The notes below the pieces were generated by a model. That model had not been told where the DNA came from. It was given only the letters and a program-made list of their open reading frames with translations, and searched no databases. Source: Earliella scabrosa (taxonomy: Eukaryota; Basidiomycota; Agaricomycetes; Polyporales; Polyporaceae). Taken from it: 64,000 nucleotides of DNA. Every line of letters starts with the position of its first letter. The stretch's first letter is position 1. Positions 32,651 through 45,825 of the stretch are shown piece by piece. A program made the translations under genes and the position numbers. The DNA is taken from positions 806,001 through 870,000 of the forward strand of contig JABYQQ010000003.1 of NCBI GenBank assembly GCA_022605405.1, written 5' to 3'.

Positions 32651-34145
32651 TACGAAGGATGGCGAAGAGTAAGAGCGGAAAGGCGAAGGTATGTAGAGTA
32701 GAAGAAGAAGGAGGGAATATCAAAGAGCGTATTAAGACGAGAGGAAGAAGAAAGATATGGGCGGGGTCAGGTGGAGAGCGGAGGACTAAGTAGTCAAAGG
32801 CGGCGGCGAGGGGAGAGCCGCATAATTGGATTGAGCAGTTCTGATGTGGATCAGCGAGCGCGACATGATGGATTGCGACCATGCTGTGATACGAGCGCAA
32901 GACCGGGGCCGCGGTGGCAGATCGTGCAGAGCCAGCTCACTCCCAAACAAACAGGCAGCTCAACGAATCTGTTCTGTATTCGCTGCGGTAGACGAGACAA
33001 CACATGGAGCAGATGGGAGGACCGGGAAGAGGACCGAGCGCGGAGGGTGGGACAGATGCCGAGGGCGGGCCTGGCGACGAGGCCGCGACGAGCGTCGTCC
33101 AGGGCAGAGCCTCCGACGAGCCTCCGATGACACCATCGAAACACCCCCGCCCCCTTCCATATCCGGCAGGCCCCTTGTCATTGGTCCTGGCGGGCGTCTG
33201 TGCCACGCGAGCGTGCAGATCAATTCGCACCGCCTCGGAGTACGCCGGCTCTCGGTCCGTCCGCCCCGCTCTTGATCCGGGACGGCGTTTACCGACGCCT
33301 TGCCGCCCGAAGAGAGCAGCGCGTTCGGGGGTCTCGGGGGCAGGCAGGGATTGGCTGCGCAAATTTGGCGCAAATGCCTCGCCGGAAGCGGTGCTCACCA
33401 GCGCAAAGACAATACACAACGCCCGCAGCGATTTTGGCCAATGCGGCCTGGCGCACTCTGGCGCACCGCCAGTCGCCAATTTTCCGTCTTCTTCTCGTGT
33501 GCGTGCGCAATACTTGGGGCTCCCAAGAGCTATCAAATTGCTCGCGTCGCCGGGCCTTCGGCGATTCCGGGCACGCCGGTAACCATGCTGTTGAGAATGT
33601 GTCCTTCCCAGGTCCTTCCTGGTCACTCTGTCTTCTGTCTCCAGCTGGCTGCAGTGCCACTCCTGTCGAGCAGCGCGTCAGTTCACCGCATCATGCACGC
33701 ACGAACCGTCACCTCTGAGAGTCGCGCAGCGTACGCTCGCGCAATGCGGGTGCAGCACCCAGACTGACTGCCGTCTCCAAGTGCAATGCAGAGAGGAACA
33801 AGGACGGGAATTGGCCGAAATGGACATGTGCCCCAAGCGTTGTTTTCGCGGGGCCAATGGGCGTCGGGCGGCCAAGTTCCTGCCCATGCCAGTTCTGATC
33901 GAGGTTGTCTATTGTCCAACTTTGGCCCCATCCTCGGTCTGATCCAATCGACATCTTCGCGGCTCTACCACTCCCTCGGGACGCCGCCTGTCCGCCCACA
34001 CAAAACCCTGTCCCTGTCCCGTCCTGTCTCACTTCATACCCCCACCGCCTCTTCCCGTCTCCCTACTTATACCTCCCCTCTCCTGGCAGAGCTAGGCGTC
34101 CCTCCTTACTTCTTCATTTTCTTCCCACTTCGTCCTCTGGCAGCC
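32651..34145. promoter_or_regulatory. Long divergent intergenic region (MAP kinase / cupredoxin)
   Basis: About 1.5 kb, the longest gap here. Overlapping open frames of about 190-230 codons exist on both strands (33004-33582 plus, 32937-33626 minus) but neither has a motif or splice logic, and GC-rich sequence gives such frames by chance. A TATA-like ACTTATACC lies near 34061, about 80 nt before the cupredoxin start. An undescribed small gene or ncRNA cannot be excluded. Confidence 0.5.
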
Positions 34146-35809
34146 ATGTTCTTCTCTGCAGCTTTCGGTCTCGCTCTCGCTTCTTCCGCCGCGGCCAAGA
34201 TCATCGACGTTCAAGTCGGTGCCGAGGGTCAGCTTCTCTACTCGCCCGAGGCAGTTGTACGTCTTCTTTCCCTTTAAAGGCGTCGTCCCAGACCATCCTC
34301 ACTGACTTGTTTTTTTCCTGTCTACTAGTTCGCCGATGTCGGCGATCAGGTTGTCTTTACTTTCCACCAGAAGAACCACACCGCGACCCAGTCGTCCCTT
34401 CCTGAGCCATGCGCGCCCTTGTACGGTGGTCTTGACTCCGGATTGTGAGTTTCCGTTGCACCTTCATCGAGGGGGAGACTGACCTTGCCTCTAGCATGCC
34501 CGTCCCCGACAACCAAACCGACCACTTCCCAACCTGGACCGTACACGTGATGGATGTGGGTCCACCGCTGCGCCCCAGCGCGAACGAGATGAACTGATAT
34601 TTATATTGCCACCCCCAGACCAAGCCGATGTGGTTCTACTGCCGTCAGGCCGCGAACACTCCCAACAGCCACTGCGGCAAGGGCATGGTCTTCGCCATCA
34701 ACTGTGGGCCGGACGGTGCCCCCAACTCGTTCCAGAACTTCAAGCAGTCTGCCCTCGACATCGGCGCGCAGCTCCAGGCGTCTGCCGAGGCTCCCCCACC
34801 TCCTCAGGCTACCGACTCGGCTCCCTACGGTGGTGGCTACGGTGGTGGCTACGGCGGCGGCTACGGCGGCTACGACGGCCCTTGGACGACCGCGGACTAC
34901 GGCACTGCGACCATCCCCGCCGAGCCCACTGGCACCATCGTCACCGAGACTGTCTCTCTCGAGACCGCTGTCTGGACCACGACCTACTCTTCGTACCCTG
35001 GCTCGCCCGACCCGACCCCGTCCTCGCTCACTGGCAACGTGATCAGGGTCCAGGTCGGCGGTGACAACGGCGAGCTCGTCTTCTCGCCCGAAAGCGTCCA
35101 GGCTGCGCCCCGCGACATCATCTCGTTCGAGTTGTACGTCCCATCTTCATCGTGTTCGCCGTCAATCTTTTTCAATACAGCTCGCTGACGGCGCTCTCGC
35201 CATGGCAGCCACGCACGGAACCACACCGCGACCCAGTCCTCATTCGGCTCGCCTTGCCTGCGCCTCAAGGATGCCAACACCGGCGAGCCGATCGGCCTTG
35301 ACTCTGGCTTGTGCGTGCCTTTCCCACAGATCCTTCATTCTGTCCAAGCATGACTGACGCGCGCCCTCCTGTCTCTTTCCCTTCTGACAATGTCATCGCC
35401 CCCCCCCCCCCTCCTCCGTCCTGCCGCCGCCCCCGTGCCCTGCCTGCGTCTGCCAAACAGCATGCCCGTCGACGCCGCGGCAACAGAGTTCCCCGTCTGG
35501 AACGTCACCGTGAACGACACCGCGCCGCTCTGGTTCTACTGCCGCCAGCGCAAGCCCGACGGCGCCTCGCACTGCGGCGCCGGCATGGTCTTCGCCGTCA
35601 ACGCCGTCGAGGACTCGCCCCGCAACTTCACCGCGTTCAAGACGCTCGCCACCGTCCTCAACGGCACGAACGTCACCGGCGCCGCCTCGGGCTCCGGCTC
35701 GGACGACGGCACGAGCGCGGGCGGCGACAACGGCGCGAGCGCGGGCTCTGCGTTCAGCGCTGCGCTCTCGCTCGGTGCGCTCGCGGCTGCTGCTGCCCTC
35801 CTCCTCTAA
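34146..35809 (+). CDS. Double-cupredoxin extracellular protein, predicted GPI-anchored
   Basis: Six exons: 34146-34256, 34329-34444, 34495-34555, 34619-35133, 35209-35310 and 35461-35809, 417 residues. A signal peptide (MFFSAAFGLALASSAAA) is followed by two plastocyanin-like domains. Domain 1 has FHQKNHTATQSSLPEPCAPL, FPTWTVHVMDTKPMWFYCRQ, and SHCGKGMVFAIN. Domain 2 repeats this as FHARNHTATQSSFGSPC, FPVWNVTVNDTAPLWFYCRQ and SHCGAGMVFAVN. Intron positions are also repeated, so the second domain arose by duplication with its introns. The linker has a GGGYGGGYGG tract and Thr/Pro-rich sequence. The end is Ser/Gly-rich, then hydrophobic (SLGALAAAAALLL), which fits a GPI signal. His, Cys and Met positions could bind copper, but fungal members of this group may bind none. 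Related genes respond to growth and pathogenesis; this role is inferred. Confidence 0.88.
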
Positions 35810-36981
35810 GCCTGAGGCTTCTGAGGGGGTTGGGAACGGGCTTGGGGCTTGATCGGACCCTCTCTCTCTTCACGCGGTGGACTGGATAGATAGATGCGAC
35901 ACCAACCCCCGAACGCTGCTCACTATTCTACATACAGGGCCGCTGCTTGCAGCCAGTCCGCTCCCTCGACGCACGCACGTACGCAACGTAATGCCCTGTT
36001 ACCCCCGGTCTCGGCTGTCCCGATTACCCCTTTGTTCCGACCTTTCTGTTTCTGTTTCTTTGCTATCTTCTAACGACACCCACGGACATGTCACGGACTT
36101 GCCGAGCTCTTGATCATATATACTCTTACGCCGCTTAGTTACCTAGTGTAGCATTCTTCCTCGTTCCATATTCATGTTCGCCATGGGAGTAGTACATCGT
36201 AGTCGGGGTCCCCCCCCCTTACTTGAGCTCGGGCGTGCGTGCGCGCTGCGGCTCTGGGGGGTGCCCCGGGATGGGTTGTGTAGCTTTACTGTGTGGGACG
36301 AATCTATTTCTGCTCTTGCTACGGAACTTTGGCTTGGACGTGTGCGTGTTTGCGGTGAGGTGTTGTGCTCTAAGTTTCACTGGCACTGACGGCGTTGTGA
36401 CGGCTGGTAGTCGTCAGTTCCGTTCATGTCCAACAAATGGATCTAATCTTGGACAAGAATTACAAGATGGACTCAATCACCCTAATATAACAACCCGTGC
36501 GGATCAGACGTTTTTGTATTGCAATTCGAGTGGACGGGCTGCGTGGGTGTGGGATCCAGCCCCCTGAGATCTGAGAACCCGGACCTGAGGTTAAGTTGCG
36601 ACTCGCGACTCCAGTCACTCTGTCGCCATGGCGAACCTGAACTACATATGAAGGCACGCAGGACGCACGGTGGAACCGAAACGTACGTGCCACATGGAAC
36701 TGCGGAAGCCAAAGATAATTGCAATGAAGAACACACGGCCGAACACGCTCACGACAGCAGGGTCCACGACACGACCGTAAGTATATTGCACACCGAGGCG
36801 AGCCGACGCCTCGCGCACCCAACGAGGGGCACCATACACAGCAGCACAACAGCGACTGGCGAGAGCCATCCTATGTACGAGCATACCAGTACACATCCAT
36901 CCCCCGGCACGCCACCAAGCACCCACGCCCGAGAGACTAGAGTGAGTGAGCAACAAGTGAACGTTTGAACCGCAGTGGGGT
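35810..36981. other. Convergent intergenic region (cupredoxin / CBF5)
   Basis: About 1.17 kb. The left part is T-rich and likely cupredoxin 3' UTR. Open frames at 36460-36968 on both strands show no motif. No gene or repeat is supported. Confidence 0.5.
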
Positions 36982-38822
<1,841 letters not shown>

Positions 38823-39097
38823 CGTGCAGAGCGTTTTTGAGGGATCGGTCCAAGTCGCCGACTCCCGCCCGCAACACGCCTCTCAACTTTTGCACTCCCA
38901 CGATCAGACTCGGGGTTAGGGCTTGCGTGATGCGCCTTCGTGGGAACGATCGAGACGGCGCTCGGTCATGGCCGAGGCGTGTGAAGATGCGCGAGGAACT
39001 GTACAGTTGCTGCCCGCTACGGAATTTGTGTGCTGAGTATTGTGGAAGACATCCTTAACGCCTCAAGACTCGACGTCCACGCCTGCCCTTCGTCAAG
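38823..39097. promoter_or_regulatory. Shared divergent promoter of CBF5 and RPL22
   Basis: 275 nt between the two start codons. GGGGTTAGGGC lies at about 38912-38922, a TTAGGG element like those bound by Tbf1 near snoRNA and ribosomal protein genes in yeasts. Both genes serve ribosome production, so co-regulation is plausible. A pyrimidine-rich stretch just before the RPL22 ATG (39077-39092) fits a ribosomal-protein start region. Confidence 0.55.
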
Positions 39098-39658
39098 ATG
39101 GTTAGTTAGCTCCCAGTACTGCTTTGCTGAGTTATCTTCTCAGTAGGCTAACTCTGGGTTTCCCTCTGCTCTCTCTGTGTCCTCTAGCCCAAGGCCGCCA
39201 CCGGAAAGACCGCTGCTGCTAAGCACAAGTTTGTCATTGACTACTCCCGCCCTGCGGGTGACGGTGTCTTCGACGGTGCGGCTTTCGAGAAGTTCTTGCA
39301 CGACCGTATCAAGGTCGACGGCAAGACTGGTCAGCTTGGCGAGAGCGTCAAGATTCACCGGGATGGTACGCCCTACAATATCACTTCCGTCTCGCGCCGA
39401 AATTGATCTCGCATTCTTCAGGCGACAAGCAGGTCACCGTGACCTCTAACATCCCCCTGTCCAAGCGGTACCTCAAGTACCTCACCAAAAAGTTCCTCAA
39501 GAAGAACTCTCTGCGTGACTGGATTCGGTATGTCGTCTCACTTCTATGCCCCTGAAGTCGATACTCATCCGCATCACAGCGTTGTTGCCTCTTCCAAGGA
39601 CGTGTACCAGCTCCGCTTCTACAACATCCAGGCGGGTGACGACGAGGAGGAAGACTAA
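39098..39658 (+). CDS. RPL22: 60S ribosomal protein L22 (eL22)
   Basis: Four exons: 39098-39100, 39188-39365, 39422-39527 and 39580-39658, 121 residues. The first exon codes only the start codon; intron 39101-39187 begins GTTAGT and ends CCTCTAG before [15 protein letters not shown]. The body reads [59 protein letters not shown], then [17 protein letters not shown] and an acidic end GDDEEED. This is the normal eL22 length and layout; the protein sits on the solvent side of the large subunit and contacts 28S rRNA. The ATG-only first exon is common in ribosomal protein genes and is repeated in RPS28 below. Confidence 0.96.
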
Positions 39659-39851
39659 ACCTATCCTTCTATCATGACGTACGCATATGTTGTAGGCTAC
39701 CCTAGCATGACTATCGCATTATCCTTATGGCTCGCATGCTCTGCACTCGCTTTCCAATGCATCTCTTTCTTGCTTCTACCTCGCACGCCAGAGCAGGAAT
39801 AGATAAGATGGCTACAAATGAGTGTCAGATCGTACAGGATAGACAGTCTTA

Positions 39852-42800
39852 CTACGGCCGACTGTTGACGACCAATGTAACACCGTCCTGGAGTTGCGGT
39901 GGCCCTTCCAGCTTCACCTTCCCCAGTATCATCATCGCAATCTCGTTCCAGCGCACTTGCGACTCGGTGAGTGGCCGCGTGCGGAACTGCGTAGACAAGA
40001 TGGAACCGAGGTGGCTTCGAAGTAGCTTGAGAGCGATACTGGTCTTGGGCGGAATGCGGAAGCGGACCTTGCGGTCGATCGCCGCTGAGTCGGCCATGAG
40101 CTATGTTCGCGTTCACATCAGTTTGTTGGGCTAGAAACCAGGATCTCGCTCACCTTGAACTCCGCATCTCCGCAAAGCAAGAGCAACGCCATATCCTCGA
40201 CAGGGCCTGTCTCCCACGCATACAACTTCTTGGAGTGCCTGGGGTAGGGTTAGGGAAGTCGTGAGTTGAGGTAACTCCGACGATGGTAATGCACCTACAT
40301 GAGGGTAAAGTAGCACAGGTGGTTCACCCCGAACTCCCCCAGACGTCTCTTGAAGTTGACCGAGGAGGGATGGAACGAGGCAGGCTGGTTGTTCGTGATG
40401 GTCCGCATCTCTCCTTTGATCGGGTCGACAGAGAGTATCTTGGGATACAGCCCCGCCGCTAGGGCAGCATGAACGATAGCAGCATTACCCGCGTTCGCAT
40501 CCAGATCCGAGGGAACCGTCACGAAGCGAGTCTTACTTCGACCATAGCGGGCTCTGCACGACCATGAGCCATCCTGATACGATGGAGTATATCGTGATAC
40601 CCACCTGCTGAGCTCCTTCACAAACGCTCGGTCGACGTGAATGAAAGACGAGTCCACCAAGTAACTAGCATATGGTCAGTTGCAAAACGCGCAGAGCCAC
40701 TGACGACACTTGCCTCAAAAACTGCTGTCTCAGTTCCTCGATTTGTTGCAAGTTCTGGTGGCTCATATAGTTGGCCTTGCAGAACTTCCGCGCAAAACTG
40801 TTGCCGCTGGCGCGTCTCCAACTCGCAAAGGCGTTGTGAAGCGTCAGGAAGTCAGAGTTCTCTAGGGTGCAGTATTAGAGGTCCCGTATTTCTCCATACA
40901 CCCACGCGTACGCACCAACGCGGAAAGAAAGCTTCGCCTTCTCCGCTTCCGCCTCTAAGCCCATAGGTGTGAGGAACGGCGACTTCGAGTTAAGGGTCGC
41001 TGCGATGGTGAGGGCAGGATCCAGACAGCGGAAAAGCGTGGCTACCAGCAGGAACTTCCCCAGGTGAACATCGGTAGGGAGCTGGCTGAGCAGCCGTCCC
41101 ATGGGTGTGATTTCCTCGCTTGAGGTCAATGCACGGACCTGCGAAAGCGATGAGATTCGACCGTCTATGATCAAACACCAAGGAAGTACCTCGACTAAGG
41201 CGGACACGGCTCTTTGCACGTTGATAGCAAGCGGAGGATCCAACGCTCGCGATAGCACATCCTCGATTGAAGACCCGAGGTTCACCTTCATGATCTTGAT
41301 GCGCAACGCCAGGTCGCTGAGGCTGAGACGCATAATTTCAGGGTCCGGATGTGCCGCCATCTTGGTGTCGTGCCGGGCCTTCGTGAACAGATGGAAGCAT
41401 AGACCGCTCTGTACACGACCTGCACGGCCTCGCCTCTGAGCGGCATTGCTCTTCGCGATGAACGTCTCGACGAGCCGGCTGATCTGTCTCTTCTCGTCAA
41501 AGCGCATCTCACGATGCTTGCCAGTGTCGATGACACATGTGATGTCAGGGATTGTGATACCAGTCTCAGCGATGTTGGTAGCTAAAGGCGCATCAGTCAG
41601 GTATGGAGCAAATCCTATACGGTGCAATGGGTTGCAGTGGCGTACCAATGACGATCTTCCTGACACCCGGAGGTGGGATATCAAAGACGGCCCCTTGCTG
41701 GTCACTGGAGATGGTCGAGTGCAGAGGGTAGATGCGGAACTGATCCTCAGCGCTGAAAGCACGATGTTCCGTCAATATGTCGTTCAGGCGCCGGATCTCG
41801 CCCATGCCCGGCATGAAGATCAGAATGGCAGCCGAATACGTGGTGTATGCAGGGTCGTCGAAGCATACTCGCTCCAGCAATCGGATGATGAGATCGTAGG
41901 GAATGAGTCGTTCGTCGAGGAGATTGACTGTTGAGATAGTCTCGGGCGAGTACCGCTTCTCCAAGGTGACGTTCTCTTGCTGACCCTGTTCATCATCGTC
42001 ATCCTCCCCTGCAGCGGTGTCTTCGGTCCATTCGCGAGACTTGTTGCGGTGGAACTTGTCCTTGCCTAAGATCGCATTGCTAAGTCGACGCGACGCATGC
42101 ATTGGTTATGTCCTACCTCTCCGGGCGTAGGGCGAGCTTTCGGTGACTTTCCAACCAGTGAATTCAACCGCGTCCTCCAGGAAGCGCACATCCACTGGGA
42201 AGGTACGTCCAGGAACTGACAACACAGGACAACCGCCAAAGTAGTTTGAGATCTTATCTGCTTCCAGGGTCGCAGACATCAAAACGATCCTTTACAGCGT
42301 GACTGTCAGTCTGTTTGGACTAGCTATCACCAGTCTGACTAAACTTACTTCAACTCAGGTCGCTGGAGCAAGAGCGACTTCAAGACGATGAGAAGGAAGT
42401 CTGACTCGATGGTGCGCTCGTGCACCTCGTCAATTATGATATGCTGCAGACACAACTAAGCACATCTCCTTTGCATGATAGATTGGACATACTGTGATCT
42501 CATCGAACGCAGTTCCCTGACCGCCTTGCCCAGATCCGCCCTCCAGCATGCGGAGAGCGATACCGTTCGTGACATACGCCAGACGAGTGCGACGATTGAT
42601 GTTGCTCTCGAGTCGTATGGCGTAACCCACGAGTGAGTTGCCGGTACCCACGACACCCGCAGGTTCGCCCAGCTCTCGTGAAACGCGTTGCGCAAGAGAG
42701 ATGGCCGATATACGTCGAGGCTCGGTGCAATAGATCTTGCAATGCCGACCTTTCAGGAGTTGATCCTCGAGGATGAATGCTGGGACTTGTGTTGATTTGC

Positions 42801-45188
42801 CACTACAAGCGATGTCGGAACACGATAGACACGGTGGAGCAGCATAACTTACCATCCAGTCTCACCGCTGAGAACCACGATTTGAGACATTTCCAGCAGA
42901 GACAACAGGTCCTGTTTGTACTGAGCCATAGGGAGCATGTTCCGTTGTTTCTAGTCCAGATACCAGCATCAGCAGATGCAAGTACGATGCACTCGAGGCC
43001 AACTCACGAGCATCTCCTGATATGCCGGACTGGCTTGTCGTGCCTGGAAGTCTGCAATGATCTGCTCCGGCGCTATGTCGCTGCCATGGTCGAACTGGCG
43101 ACCATAATTGTACTCTTTGGACTCCGCGGCAAGCTTCGAGGGTCGGCTTCCAGCCTAATGTACATTCATGTGAACATATTGCATCCAGCTATGCCTTCAG
43201 ATGGACTGACCTTGCCAGATGGCGTCAATTTAGGTTCCAGGATGGTGCGCAGTTTGCTCCATATGGCGCGGTTGGTACTATCGTCACTCAGACGACGTTT
43301 CTGCTCCAGCTCGTCCCACAAGTCCCGGAAAACTGGTGGAAGGAGACGGAACGAGGTTTGACTGCTTGCAGTCGCGGTGCCGCCGACGGAAAAGCCATCC
43401 GACTGGGGGAAAGACAAGGCATGCAATGCAACAGTTGAGATATACTGCTCGGCCTGCGTCTGATCGTAGCAAGCAACGTCGTCCATGGACCAGCTCTGCG
43501 TCTTGCCTCCGTCCCAGCGTATGTCAACTAAGGATCTCTTCGCGCGGCTAGACCCAGAGATACAGCTGTACGAGATGACCGCATACTTGTCCGTCTTGCG
43601 AACAATTTCGGAAAGGAGGAGCTTGGGGGTGCGACCGGACCAATGCTTCGGTAGAGCCAAGTCTCGGACCTGGACCGTCGTTCCCGCCTCAGTTGTCTCC
43701 GTCTCGGGCATCTGCTCCAGTAGTTCGAACATGCCGCCAGCAGGCTCATCGCCGTCGAAGACATCAGATGTGGTCGCCGTGCTTTCGGCGCGGGAAGGCG
43801 GTTCTTTCACCTTCTTGGAAGCACGGGAGGGCTTCATGGGAGTCGAGTCGTCTAGACCGCGCAGCTTGGCCTGTAGGGCTGCGGCCTCGACCTTGCTCCG
43901 CTCTTCTTTGTATAGTGCGTCCGCTTCCCGCTTATCGAAGAGATAATCGTCCTGTACGTTCTTGAGTCGGCGTTGAAGGTCCTGGAGAAACGCCGCGTCG
44001 GCCTTCTCGTCCGCCCGCCGATGAGTCGTAAGGTCCATGATACGTAGCTTCAGTCTAACGAACTCGCTATTTGGGTCCTCTACCGGTGACCAGCGGAGGG
44101 ACTCGTGAGCGCTGCTATCTGTCTCTACCAGCGCTGGATCGGAAGCCGGGGTGGAGGTGCCATCTGTGGTCTCTGAACGTGTGCGATTGTGCTGGGGGGT
44201 TGCGTCTAGATGCTTCCTGCCTGGAACGAATACGGGGGCATTGACGTCTAAAGAGGACCTGATGCTGGGGCTTGATGGCGTGGACCTAGATGAGGCTGAT
44301 CCTGTATCTGACCGCAAATGCGTAGGTCGAGGCGTTCGCGGCGTTCTAGGTGTCATTGGCGTCCTTGGCTCGAATTGCTCTACTGTATAACTAGGTTTGT
44401 TGTAGCCTTCAGTCCAGGAAGAACGCAAATACGGTATACTCGCCTTGATGAACACCTAACTCTTCCTCGTCGCAATGGAGATGGAGCTGTCTACAGTATC
44501 GGCAGTCCGTTATGAAAATGCAGTATGCTGACATACCCATTCAAATGCTTCATCCATGTCTACTCCACTTATGGCCCGCAAGCATTCTTCCACCCGGGCC
44601 TCTGAGAAGCCGAGGCGTCGCAGCACACCATAAGTTATGGCTAGTCGCACGATGGCTTTGTCTTCAGGTTCATCAATCGACTTGGTGGCTACATATATCG
44701 TCAAGATGGTTTCGATTAGGACCGTACAGATACATACATTCTGAGTTCTCGTATTCCAGCCCAAGTTCTACGATGCGGTCAACGAAGCGGGGGTCTAGCT
44801 CGAGGCGCAGGAGGGTTTCAGAGAAACGCCGCTCTTGTTCAATAGCCTGTATGTACGGCTGTTCATGCATGCCCCATTCACACTCTAGCAACGCAGGTCT
44901 CACCTTCACTGTCCTGACGATCTCCTTCTCCACCTTGTCCTGAAACTTGTCGATGAACGTTTGTAGGACTTGGTCGGCTTCGCTCAAAGTGTTGACGTCC
45001 GTCGCCGGCGTTCCCGTAGGATGCTCAGTGACCGAGTCGCCAGCCTTCTCATCATGCGAACTCGGTGTGTCCTTGGGGTCAGGTGTCTCTGGTTCCTTGG
45101 GGACTTCCACCACTTTCTTGGGTACCGACGTTGTCGCAAAGCCCCGGGCGACCGGCTTGAGCTGGGTCTTCTTCTTCTTTGGCGCCAT
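39852..45188 (-). CDS. DEAH-box ATP-dependent RNA helicase (DHX29/DHX57/YLR419W-like)
   Basis: A large multi-exon gene, about 1,400 residues, starting MAPKKKKTQLKPVARGFATT at 45188. The N-terminal part holds helical sequence (RFSETLLRLELDPRFVDRIV) and a UBA-like segment (LRRLGFSEARVEECLRAIS, near 44600). The helicase core follows: motif I GETGCGKSTQVPAF, in which the Cys codon is split by the intron at about 42797-42845; DEVHERTIESDF as motif II near 42410; MSATLEADKIS as motif III near 42265; NIAETGITIPDITCVIDTGK and QRRGRAGRVQSG as motifs V and VI near 41430-41580. HA2/ratchet and OB-fold regions lie at 40600-41300, and the end reads LEGPPQLQDGVTLVVNS. Relatives help 40S scanning or other RNP remodelling; which one applies here cannot be decided. 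It is not a spliceosomal Prp-type by its N terminus. Confidence 0.88.
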
Positions 45189-45825
45189 CGAAAGGCTCAG
45201 CAGTCAAGGCGCAAACCGCCTGCACTTGTCACTAGAAGAATATCGCGAAAGGCCAGCGACTCGGGATTTCTTCTTGGATGAGAGACGCTCTTGAAGAGTC
45301 AGATCGAGTCGTATACCGGCGTTTGTGCGTACAAGATTTGTGTTTAGACCCAAGAGCTGAACGTCGGCGAGCTGCTCGTGCAGATAAATATGGGGGGTTG
45401 AGGAGGAGTATGCAGAGTCATGTAGATGGTCGACTGGTGGATGGGACTCGGACGGCTCGCCGGTTCGCTTCGTCTTTCGCAAAATCTGATCGTGGATCTC
45501 GCATAGATCTCACTAGCGGCAGCTGACGTAACTGGGCACTTGATCCAATGTTGCAATCGTGAACCAGTTGCGTGCCCACATTGCAGTCTGCGCGTCGCGC
45601 GATATGGACAGACTAGAGGTTTGTGATGCACGTGTAACATGCAGTACACAATAATACAAAAATCATAAGATGCCATAATGTACGGGTACATGGAACGCAG
45701 TGAATCTAGGTCGGAGTACAGTAGCGAGCAACGAGAGCAGGGAGCTTAGAGCAACAACATACACTACCTGTAAGTGAATACGAGACGCAGAGAATAAAGT
45801 CAAGGTGCATGAGGCACACCAGCGA
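45189..45825. promoter_or_regulatory. Intergenic: helicase promoter and INO80 3' end
   Basis: About 640 nt between two minus-strand genes. A 115-codon open frame (45344-45691 minus) has no motif. Nothing else is seen. Confidence 0.45.

Noticed and set aside
32937..33626. 229-codon minus-strand frame, with a 193-codon plus-strand frame over it
   Set aside because: Mutually overlapping frames in GC-rich DNA, no recognisable domain, no intron signs.
40240..40256. GGGTAGGGTTAGGG as a telomere-like regulatory site
   Set aside because: It lies in an intron of the helicase gene; a similar TTAGGG in a fumarase intron (about 53530) suggests background occurrence.
45344..45691. 115-codon minus-strand frame between the helicase and INO80
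   Set aside because: No conserved feature and an unusual His/Tyr/Cys-rich composition; probably promoter DNA.
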